DNA of 64,000 nt from Pectobacterium betavasculorum (GTDB lineage: Bacteria > Pseudomonadota > Gammaproteobacteria > Enterobacterales > Enterobacteriaceae), in NCBI RefSeq assembly GCF_000749845.1, contig NZ_JQHM01000008.1, positions 62,001-126,000 of the forward strand. Reading direction: 5' to 3'. A program made the position numbers and the translations under genes. The stretch's first letter is position 1. Each line of letters starts with the position of its first letter. Positions 57,172 through 64,000 of this stretch are shown here, piece after piece. The notes under the pieces are model-generated. The model was given only the letters and a program-made list of their open reading frames with translations, had not been told where the DNA came from and made no database searches.

Positions 57172-58317
57172 TCAGGTAATATCCACTTCCACCCAGAGCG
57201 CCGCATGGTCGGACGCAGCCGTGTCCCATGATGTCACTTCCGGTAGCGGCGTAACGGGTTCCGCGCCCTCTTTGGCGGCAATTTTGTCGATATTATAAAT
57301 CCCCCGTCGCTCGACGCCCCACCCCACCACCGCCTGATGCAGCGGTGCAGAAAGGAAAATGTAGTCCAGTTGATTTAACCGCGCACCTTTCTTGCCACCA
57401 GCGAAATAGTAGGTATAACGCTCTTTTTCCGGACGTTCAGGGTCAATAACAGGGTGCAGATTCGACAGGGAAAACAGCGGAGCCAAACTTTGCCAGGGGT
57501 TTGACGAGTCTTCGTTCAAATCGCCGAGAATCACCACATAATCCTTCTTGAGATCGTAAGTCTGTTGGACAATCTCTGCGACGCGTTCGGATTGGTCACG
57601 GCGCTTCTGCGCCCCACGCTGTCGCTCTTGTTCTGTTTGACCGCTTTGGCTTTTGAAATGGTTGCACAGGATATAAATTGGCTGTTTGAGGCCAGCATCC
57701 AGCGTGACTTCAAGGCAATCACGGCTAAATACGGGGTCGAACTGCTTTCCGGCATCAAAAATATGGGTGCGTAGCTGGGCGATTCGATAACGCGTCAGGC
57801 AGGCAACATCAATGCCGCGTGGGTCATTCGGGCTGTCGATCATCACGAACTGACTAAATTTCTTTTTCCCGAGTACCTGACTGTTGAAATCCCGTAGTAC
57901 ATCCATGTTTTCGACTTCAACGGCGCACAGGATGTCGGCGTTAAGCAGGTTAATAATCTTGCCCGTGTTCTTGCGCTGTTGGCTGCTGAATTCCTGCGAT
58001 TTAAACACAATTTCACCGATCCAATCTCCACGACCACGGCAGCTTTTATTGATCCTGAAACCCGTACCAGCCTCCTCCTTTTTCCATCTCCCCAACGTGC
58101 CTGCGTCGGTACGGATATCAATATAAGGACGGAGTGCGATAGAAAGGCGGAATACCTTATCCTTCAAGGCATCATCGTATTGGGGCTGTTCGAGAAGTTG
58201 CTGAAGCTGCCTGACCTGTTCCAACAAGGCATCGATCTGCTGGGAGTCGGGGAGGTTAAGAATCGCGGTGCGATGAAATAGGTTCTCAACGTTATAGCTG
58301 GCGATACGGATCTTCAT
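57172..58317 (-). CDS. Endonuclease/exonuclease/phosphatase family protein
   Basis: The 381-residue protein has the EEP fold motifs: IASYNVENLF (N-terminus), the catalytic Glu in CAVEVENMD, NHFKSQS, ILGDLNEDSSNPW and the final SDHAALWVEVD. The family includes exonuclease III-like and DNase I-like enzymes; the substrate cannot be predicted. ATG 58317 follows AAGGAGACAACA. No signal peptide, so cytoplasmic. Confidence 0.88.
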   Translation of the reverse strand: MKIRIASYNVENLFHRTAILNLPDSQQIDALLEQVRQLQQLLEQPQYDDALKDKVFRLSIALRPYIDIRTDAGTLGRWKKEEAGTGFRINKSCRGRGDWIGEIVFKSQEFSSQQRKNTGKIINLLNADILCAVEVENMDVLRDFNSQVLGKKKFSQFVMIDSPNDPRGIDVACLTRYRIAQLRTHIFDAGKQFDPVFSRDCLEVTLDAGLKQPIYILCNHFKSQSGQTEQERQRGAQKRRDQSERVAEIVQQTYDLKKDYVVILGDLNEDSSNPWQSLAPLFSLSNLHPVIDPERPEKERYTYYFAGGKKGARLNQLDYIFLSAPLHQAVVGWGVERRGIYNIDKIAAKEGAEPVTPLPEVTSWDTAASDHAALWVEVDIT

Positions 58318-58598
58318 TGTTGTCTCCTTAACGGATAACGACAGAAGCAATAGTCCTCTTTAAGAGTAGGCTTCTATTGTGACAACCACGCTGCATAGAA
58401 AGTAAAAATGCGGAAAGGCTTGATGACAATACGAATAACGGGAATAACGTGATAATGAATAAAGTATAAGGCGCAATGAAAAACCCCAGCCGGAAACGCT
58501 TTACGCTTTTATTTCACTATCACCGTTTTCATGATGTAAATCGGTTCATCTGCCACCTCACGCGGGTCAGTAAGCGATGAGGTTTTATGCCTACTGTA

Positions 58599-59789
58599 TC
58601 AGGTGGGTATCGGCGCATCGGCAGCAATCAGTTTTTGCTCCCTGAGCTCGTCCCAAAAGCCCTTTGGAATACTCACCTTCATCGACTGGATATTGGCTTC
58701 GACCTGTCCAGGAGCACGAGCACCAGGAATAATGGCCGATACGATTGGCGGTGCAGCAGCAAATTGAAGCGCCGCCGTACGAATGTCAATACCGTGCCGA
58801 TCTGCGATAGTGGCTAAACGAGCCCGCTTCTCAACTACGCCGGGAGGAAGATCATTGCTAAAGTGGTAACGATTTCTCCCCCCCAGAAAACCGTCGTTAA
58901 GCGGCGTACCTACCGTCACCGTAATGCCTTTTTTCGCCAAAGCCGGAAACGTTTTTGTCAGTGTTTCCTGATGGTCGATAATACTGTACTGGCAGGCAAG
59001 TAAAACAATATCCGGTGTTAGCCCTTTGTCCAACGCAGCCGCCATCACGGCAGCGTCAGCGCGGTTGATACCGAAACCCCAGGCTTTGATGAGCCCTTCC
59101 GAACGCATCCGTTCCAGCTCAGCCATCGCACCGTTACGCGCAATCTCAAATGATGTCGTCCACGGCGTAGGCAATTCTGTATTATCCGGGCTGAGATCGT
59201 GAATGTAGACGATATCAATACTGGACAACCCTAACCGTTGCAGACTGTCTTCAACAGAGCGTCGGGCACCTGCCGCGGTATAATCATACTCATAAGAAAA
59301 GTTGAGTTTGTCCGCCCATAGCGAGTCAGGCAACGGCGTTCTGCTGGGATGAAAAATACGCCCCACTTTTGTAGAAACAAGGTATTGATCGCGCGGCTTG
59401 TCACGCAGGAACCTCCCGAGCCGATGTTCGGAAAGGCCGTGACCGTAGAAAGGAGAAGTATCGTAGTAGCGAACACCGCCGTCCCACGCGGCTTGTAGCG
59501 TAGAGTGTGCCAACTCATCACTGATAGGGGCAAAAATATTGCCAATCTGTGTGCCCCCCATACCGAAGCGGAAAGGTGTCCGATAGCGGATATCCTTCGT
59601 TGCAGGGGCATTGAGTGGTAATGCCGTACCTGTAACCCTGCCACGCGTCGGCAACACCGTTCCCTGCACCGTCAGGGGTTGAAAAGCTGAAATAACCCCA
59701 TTCGCATTATCCGTTTGGGCAAACGCACGCCCTGTTGCCACAAGAGCGGCACTTCCAGCAGCCAGCTTCAGAAAATTTCTGCGTTCCAT
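58599..59789 (-). CDS. Tat-exported aldo/keto reductase
   Basis: The 396-residue precursor starts MERRNFLKLAAGSAALVATG, a twin-arginine signal ending AFAQ. The aldo/keto reductase domain follows: GMGGTQIGNIFAPIS, then DTSPFYGHGLSEHRLG (catalytic Tyr in this block) and SIDIVYIHDL. ATG 59789 follows GAGG. An exported NADPH-type reductase is unusual because cofactor is cytoplasmic. It lies 77 bases after the NTF2-like gene and may form an operon with it. Confidence 0.85.
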   Translation of the reverse strand: MERRNFLKLAAGSAALVATGRAFAQTDNANGVISAFQPLTVQGTVLPTRGRVTGTALPLNAPATKDIRYRTPFRFGMGGTQIGNIFAPISDELAHSTLQAAWDGGVRYYDTSPFYGHGLSEHRLGRFLRDKPRDQYLVSTKVGRIFHPSRTPLPDSLWADKLNFSYEYDYTAAGARRSVEDSLQRLGLSSIDIVYIHDLSPDNTELPTPWTTSFEIARNGAMAELERMRSEGLIKAWGFGINRADAAVMAAALDKGLTPDIVLLACQYSIIDHQETLTKTFPALAKKGITVTVGTPLNDGFLGGRNRYHFSNDLPPGVVEKRARLATIADRHGIDIRTAALQFAAAPPIVSAIIPGARAPGQVEANIQSMKVSIPKGFWDELREQKLIAADAPIPT

Positions 59790-59866
59790 ACTGCATACCT
59801 CTTCGTCGATGATTATTGATTGCGCGATACCCACGACAGAAAAACGGCGTAAGACCATCTTTTCAT

Positions 59867-60379
59867 TCAACGTAAATCGGGGGCTTCCCCCAGTAACGCA
59901 GGATCCCAATGTTCTACCGCTTTACCGTCTTTAATACGCCACGTGTCATACCATGTTGTGGTATAGGAACCCCCTGCGGCTTTCGGGTCACGAACGGCGC
60001 GCGGATAAAGCACCGTAACCAAATCGCCTTCCGCTACCACGGCAATGATTTTCATATTTAGCCGTTCAGGGAGCGGCTGAGGCTTAACCTTGAGCACCTT
60101 GGTAAAGTAATCAACAACCGCGGCACGACCGCTCTGGGCGTTCGGGTTATGTTGTAAATACTCAGCAGACAGGAGTTCATCCGCTTTATCCCAATGCCCC
60201 GCGTCAAGCAATTCACGGAGGATGCGGTAAACCACCTGCTTGTTCGCGTTTAGTGCGGGATCGGGGCTGGTAAACAACGCCTCAGGGTTACGGGAAACGG
60301 ACGCCGGTGTTTGAGCGTATACGGAGCCGATCGTTAGGCTTAATCCCAGTGTTGCCGTTAGAAACAGTGTCTTTATCAT
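59867..60379 (-). CDS. Exported NTF2-like / SnoaL-like protein
   Basis: The 170-residue precursor has a signal peptide (about 1-22, ending VYAQ). The rest is an NTF2-like fold: LRELLDAGHWDKADELLSAEYLQHNPNAQSGRA, then the block DLVTVLYPRAVRDP and WDTWRIKDGKAVEHWD. Such proteins are binding pockets or small enzymes; substrate unknown. Divergent from an HxlR-type regulator. Confidence 0.8.
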   Translation of the reverse strand: MIKTLFLTATLGLSLTIGSVYAQTPASVSRNPEALFTSPDPALNANKQVVYRILRELLDAGHWDKADELLSAEYLQHNPNAQSGRAAVVDYFTKVLKVKPQPLPERLNMKIIAVVAEGDLVTVLYPRAVRDPKAAGGSYTTTWYDTWRIKDGKAVEHWDPALLGEAPDLR

Positions 60380-60521
60380 AAGAATCACCTTGCTATTGAG
60401 TGGTCGGGAATCGTGTACGGTGGTATCAGGAAATAACATTTGAGATAATTACGATGCCGTTAACTTTTTTACAAGTACGCACCAAAAAGTTAGTGTGATA
60501 TGACTAAATCAGGAGAGAAAC

Positions 60522-60920
60522 ATGACGCCAGAATCCTCACAACGTTTTACCTGTGCTGATGTGATGGCAGAAGCGTGCCCATCACGAACCATTCTGCGTG
60601 ATGTGACGAGCCGCTGGGGGGTATTAGTACTGTTGGCACTACGTGAGCGCACCTATCGATTCAGTGAACTACGGCGAACAGTGGGTGGTGTTAGCGAAAA
60701 GATGCTGGTGCAAACGCTGCAAACGCTGGAGCATGACGGTTTTGTTTTACGTGTATCACATCCCGTTATCCCGCCGCATGTCGACTACTCGCTAACGCCA
60801 ATGGGCAGAGAAGTCAGCAAACTTGTCGAGGGGCTGGCCCTATGGATAGAGGGCAATCTCCCCTCCATTTTACATGCACAAAACACCTCAAATGAGGCGG
60901 ATAGTCTGTTCACGCAGTAA
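60522..60920 (+). CDS. HxlR-family transcriptional regulator
   Basis: The 132-residue winged-helix protein has the HxlR pattern: an early Cys (CADVMAEACPSRTILRDV), RWGVLVLLALRERTYRFSELRRTVGGVSEKMLVQTLQ and the wing VDYSLTPMGREV. These often sense quinones or electrophiles through cysteines. It faces away from the NTF2-like and reductase genes and probably regulates them. Confidence 0.88.
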   Translation: MTPESSQRFTCADVMAEACPSRTILRDVTSRWGVLVLLALRERTYRFSELRRTVGGVSEKMLVQTLQTLEHDGFVLRVSHPVIPPHVDYSLTPMGREVSKLVEGLALWIEGNLPSILHAQNTSNEADSLFTQ

Positions 60921-61076
60921 GGTGAGCAACATCGCCAAAATGACGCAAAGCCACTATATTCACTTCTGATATAAACCATCACACAACGTGATTTATAAAC
61001 AGATGTGTTGTCGCGTAGATTCATTATTAGCAAAAGTTATAAGCACATCGCTGCATACCACTCACAGGAATTCATA

Positions 61077-61844
61077 ATGAAAAAAATACGTTTTGCTTTA
61101 CTGACCAGCGCCTTGCTTGCTACCAGCGTATTCGCTCATGCTGATGACCTTAGCGCCATCAAGTCCGCAGGGGTTATCAAGTTCGGTACAGAAGGCACCT
61201 ACGCGCCTTACACCTATCATGATAAATCAGGACAACTGGTTGGCTTCGATGTGGACGTTGGTCGCGCGGTAGCAGAAAAGCTCGGTGTGAAAGCTCAGTT
61301 CATTGAAGGACGGTGGGACGGCTTAATCGCCGGTATTGATGCCAAACGCTACGATGCGGTCATCAATCAGGTTGGCGTAACCAAGGAACGTCAGGTTAAG
61401 TATGATTTCTCTAAGCCTTATATTGATTCCAAAGCCGTGCTGGTTGTTCGTGGTGATAACACCAGCATTAAAGATTTCAGCGATCTGAAAGGCAAAAAAT
61501 CGGCACAAAGCCTGACCAGTAATTATTCGAAGCAAGCCACCAGCTACGGCGCAGAAATTGTACCAACGGACGGCTTTAACCAGTCGCTGGATCTGGTTCT
61601 CAGCGGCCGTGCCGACGCCACGTTAAACGATAATCTGTCATTCCTGGATTTCAAAAAGCATAAGCCAGATGCCAACGTGAAGATTGCGGCAACCTCAAAA
61701 GACGGCGAACCTTCCGCTATTCTGGTGCGTAAAAACCAGGCGCCACTGGTGGAAGCATTGAATAAAGCTCTGGATGAAATCAAAGCAGACGGCACCTATA
61801 AAACAATATCTGTGCGATACTTCGGGGAGGATGTTTCTCAATAA
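61077..61844 (+). CDS. Amino-acid ABC transporter periplasmic binding protein
   Basis: The 255-residue precursor has a signal peptide (about 1-22, ending FAHA) and a type II binding-protein fold: VIKFGTEGTYAPYTYHDKSG, LVGFDVDVGRAVAEKLG, FIEGRWDGLIAGID. It is most like cystine or polar amino acid binding proteins. ATG 61077 is preceded by ACAGGAATTCATA. The permease gene follows about 120 bases later, but no ATPase gene is next to it in the window. Confidence 0.88.
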   Translation: MKKIRFALLTSALLATSVFAHADDLSAIKSAGVIKFGTEGTYAPYTYHDKSGQLVGFDVDVGRAVAEKLGVKAQFIEGRWDGLIAGIDAKRYDAVINQVGVTKERQVKYDFSKPYIDSKAVLVVRGDNTSIKDFSDLKGKKSAQSLTSNYSKQATSYGAEIVPTDGFNQSLDLVLSGRADATLNDNLSFLDFKKHKPDANVKIAATSKDGEPSAILVRKNQAPLVEALNKALDEIKADGTYKTISVRYFGEDVSQ

Positions 61845-61863
61845 TCGCACTGTTACCAGGGCG

Positions 61864-61920
61864 TGTTGTTATCAATGCAATTGTTATCACTGCAATTGTT
61901 ATCAATGCAATTGTTATCAG
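61864..61920. repeat. Tandem 15-bp repeats between binding-protein and permease genes
   Basis: Three complete units of TGCAATTGTTATCA(A/C/G) at 61876-61890, 61891-61905 and 61906-61920 follow a partial unit at 61864-61875. The repeat is likely variable in copy number. Confidence 0.85.
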
Positions 61921-61963
61921 CGCGCGCTGTGATTAGCGCATACCGTTATCGGAGCTCGTTTTC

Positions 61964-62629
61964 ATGCCGCCTTGGCTACAACTCATGGCAGACTCCTTCT
62001 GGAGTCTGCTGTCTGCGGGACTGAAATTTACTGTCCCTCTGGCTATCCTGTCTTTCATCTTTGGCTTAGCTCTCGGCATTCTCATCGCGCTGGTTCGCCT
62101 CTATGGCCCAAAGCCGCTGAAATGGCTGGGAGATTTCTACGTCTGGGTCATTCGTGGAACGCCGTTGCTGGTACAGCTTTTCCTGATTTTTTATGGGCTG
62201 CCTAGCGCAGGCATTACTCTGGATGCCTTCCCCGCTGCACTTATTGGTTTCACCGTCAGTGTGGGAGCCTATAGCTCGGAGATCGTTCGTGGGGCAATTC
62301 TGTCTGTCCCGAAAGGCCAATGGAGTGCCGCCTATTCTCTCGGTATGAATGGCAGGCAGGCGATTCGCTGGGTCATCTTCCCCCAATCCGTTTTCGTTTC
62401 GCTACCGCCGCTCTCCAATACGTTTATTTCCTTGATCAAGGATACGTCGCTAGCCGCCGTTATTACCGTGCCGGAGATGTTTTTATCCGCTCAGCGTATC
62501 GTTTCCGTTACCTATGAACCTCTGATTCTGTATGTCGAGGCTGCACTGATTTATCTGATGTTCAGTACGGTGCTGAGCCAACTACAGGTTAAGCTCGAAA
62601 AGTACTATCAGCGTCACATCACACACTAG
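61964..62629 (+). CDS. Amino-acid ABC transporter permease
   Basis: The 221-residue protein is a HisM/TcyL-type polar amino acid permease: about five membrane helices (20-42, 58-80 and 90-110, 150-170, 190-210). It has the conserved EAA-like loop EIVRGAILSVPKGQWSAAYSLGMNGRQAIRWVI. It works with the binding protein upstream. A helper ATPase must come from elsewhere. Confidence 0.9.
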   Translation: MPPWLQLMADSFWSLLSAGLKFTVPLAILSFIFGLALGILIALVRLYGPKPLKWLGDFYVWVIRGTPLLVQLFLIFYGLPSAGITLDAFPAALIGFTVSVGAYSSEIVRGAILSVPKGQWSAAYSLGMNGRQAIRWVIFPQSVFVSLPPLSNTFISLIKDTSLAAVITVPEMFLSAQRIVSVTYEPLILYVEAALIYLMFSTVLSQLQVKLEKYYQRHITH

Positions 62630-62638
62630 CATTCTCTA

Positions 62639-62668
62639 CATCAGCCCACGCAACCCGATGGGCTGATG
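62639..62668 (+). terminator. Hairpin after the permease gene
   Basis: Perfect 10-base arms CATCAGCCCA and TGGGCTGATG lie 10 bases after the stop codon; there is no T-run. Confidence 0.55.
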
Positions 62669-62761
62669 ACGTTACCACACACCTCATTTCTCCCTGCTTA
62701 ACAGGCAATCCCACACCTGAAAATACTCGCACTGGCTAGAAATATCCCACACTCTCTTTTA

Positions 62762-62780
62762 GCGCACCAAAAAAGGGCGC
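62762..62780. promoter_or_regulatory. Possible NtrC-type enhancer site
   Basis: GCGCACC-AAAAAA-GGGCGC is a dyad resembling NtrC sites (GCAC-N7-GTGC-like) and is about 120 bases upstream of the sigma-54 -24 element, a typical enhancer distance. Confidence 0.4.
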
Positions 62781-62884
62781 ATTGCCTTCTTTGCATTTGT
62801 CACAGTGCGCACATACCCAATTAGAATTACCTACTTAGATCAATAACCATTCCATTTCGTCTTCATTATCAAGCAAATAAAAAA

Positions 62885-62901
62885 CTGGCATTTTATTTGC
62901 T
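62885..62901 (+). promoter_or_regulatory. Predicted sigma-54 promoter of the AapJ-type gene
   Basis: CTGGCATTTTATTTGCT matches the -24/-12 consensus: GG at 62887-62888 and GC at 62899-62900, exactly 10 bases between. It lies 113 bases before the start codon. This would put the gene under nitrogen control. The rest of the 384-base gap (62630-63013) holds the hairpin and the enhancer-like site. Confidence 0.7.
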
Positions 62902-63013
62902 TTGCTCTGCTTACGTCGGCATACCGACAGACGGGTATGGTGCACCTTATTGTGCGCCGCAACACAACTGTGTACTGCAACAACAGCAGATAACTCTAGA
63001 CGCTAGGATGATT

Positions 63014-64000
63014 ATGAAAAGAATAGTGATTTCTACTCTGGTTGCTGGCGCGTCATTCTTTGCCGCCATCAACCAAGCCCATGCTGGTGCAACGCTGGAC
63101 GCCATTCAGAAGAAAGGATTTGTGCAATGTGGTATCAGTGATGGCTTACCCGGCTTTTCCTATGCAGACGCCAGTGGCAAATACTCCGGTATTGACGTTG
63201 ACGTGTGCCGCGGTCTTGCAGCTGCCGTATTCGGTGATGCCAATAAAGTCAAATACACGCCGCTGACGGCGAAAGAGCGCTTCACCGCACTCCAATCCGG
63301 CGAAGTTGACGTGCTGTCGCGCAACACCACCTGGACCTCCTCTCGTGACGGCGGAATGGGTATGCTCTTTACTGGCGTAACCTACTACGACGGCATTGGC
63401 TTCCTGACGCATAACAAAGCGGGCTTAACCAGTGCAAAAGAGCTGGATGGCGCAACCGTTTGTATTCAGGCCGGAACCGATACCGAGCTGAACGTCGCGG
63501 ACTACTTCAAAACGCATAAAATGCAGTATACCCCCGTCACGTTCGACCGCTCTGATGAAAGTGCCAAAGCGCTGGAATCTGGCCGTTGCGATACGCTGGC
63601 ATCAGACCAGTCACAGCTGTACGCACTGCGCATCAAGCTGAGCAAACCTGCTGAATTCATCGTTCTGCCAGAAGTGATTTCCAAAGAACCTCTGGGCCCG
63701 GTCGTACGCCGTGGCGATGAAGAGTGGTTCTCTATTGTACGCTGGACGCTGTTCGCCATGCTGAATGCCGAAGAGATGGGTGTGACCTCGAGAAACGTCG
63801 ATCAACTGGCAGCAAAACCGACTACGCCAGATATGTCTCACCTACTTGGTCATGAAGGCAGTTACGGCAAAGATCTCAAACTACCGAATGATTGGGCATT
63901 CAAAATCATCAAACAGGTTGGTAACTACGGCGAAATATTTGAACGTAATGTCGGTATGGGCAGCGAGCTGAAAATTAAGCGCGGCCTGAACGAACTGTGG
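63014..64000 (+). CDS. General L-amino-acid ABC transporter binding protein AapJ/YhdW type, 3'-truncated
   Basis: The first 329 codons encode a signal peptide (about 1-24, ending NQAHA) and a binding protein of the general L-amino-acid (Aap) type: KGFVQCGISDGLPGFSYADA, DVDVCRGLAAAVFGD, LTAKERFTALQSGEVDVLSR. The family is about 340 residues, so only the last few codons are missing. It is likely the first gene of an aapJQMP (yhdWXYZ) operon. In E. coli yhdW also lies downstream of fis, supporting synteny. ATG 63014 is used, though ATG 63008 is in frame. Confidence 0.9.
   Translation, partial: MKRIVISTLVAGASFFAAINQAHAGATLDAIQKKGFVQCGISDGLPGFSYADASGKYSGIDVDVCRGLAAAVFGDANKVKYTPLTAKERFTALQSGEVDVLSRNTTWTSSRDGGMGMLFTGVTYYDGIGFLTHNKAGLTSAKELDGATVCIQAGTDTELNVADYFKTHKMQYTPVTFDRSDESAKALESGRCDTLASDQSQLYALRIKLSKPAEFIVLPEVISKEPLGPVVRRGDEEWFSIVRWTLFAMLNAEEMGVTSRNVDQLAAKPTTPDMSHLLGHEGSYGKDLKLPNDWAFKIIKQVGNYGEIFERNVGMGSELKIKRGLNELW

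Overview
The window is chromosomal DNA of an enterobacterium. The chromosomal genes (lptCAB-rpoN-hpf-ptsN-rapZ-npr, pmbA, darP, aaeXAB/aaeR, tldD-yhdP-rng-yhdE-mreDCB-csrD, acuI, msrPQ, aroQ-accBC-yhdT-panF-prmA, dusB-fis) are close homologues of Escherichia coli genes in a typical order for soft-rot Enterobacterales. Pectobacterium is the most likely genus. That placement is inferred from gene order and protein similarity recalled from memory, not from a search.

Positions 1-39140 are core genome: lipopolysaccharide export, sigma-54 and the nitrogen phosphotransferase genes, the TldD/TldE protease subunits, an aromatic-acid efflux pump with its LysR regulator, cell-shape genes, fatty-acid and aromatic precursor synthesis, methionine sulfoxide repair, and the dusB-fis operon. 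Small additions sit between these genes: an MqsRA-like toxin-antitoxin pair (14659-15558), two copies of a palindromic intergenic repeat, and a possible decayed gene next to aaeX.

Positions 39125-54855 hold the main find, a 15.7-kb integrated element. It is bounded by a perfect 17-bp direct repeat (TACGGCATGAACTGATA) made from the last codons of fis. Reading inward from the right end on the minus strand it has a tyrosine integrase, an unknown AT-rich gene, an AlpA-like regulator and a Rha-like regulator. Next come a divergent small regulator with triplicated operators, a run of small overlapping genes, a P4-type primase/helicase and an iteron-rich putative origin. The rest is a complete HK97-type head and packaging module: capsid, protease, portal, two connectors, HNH nuclease, a cos-like region, and small and large terminase. 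There are no lysis genes, and the only tail-related gene is one orphan gene like lambda gpI. This matches the architecture of capsid-forming phage-inducible chromosomal islands (cf-PICIs), satellites that make their own heads and use a helper phage's tails.

Positions 54856-56690, just outside the right attachment site, hold the old fis terminator and a remnant of a second related satellite. The remnant has paralogues of three element genes, and its regulator gene carries its own triplicated operator of a different sequence. It is followed by an AT-rich orphan gene and a long perfect hairpin.

Positions 56694-64000 return to ordinary genes: an ASCH-domain protein, an endonuclease/exonuclease/phosphatase protein, a Tat-exported aldo/keto reductase with an NTF2-like exported protein and a divergent HxlR regulator, an amino-acid ABC binding protein and permease, and the start of an AapJ/YhdW-type binding protein behind a near-consensus sigma-54 promoter.
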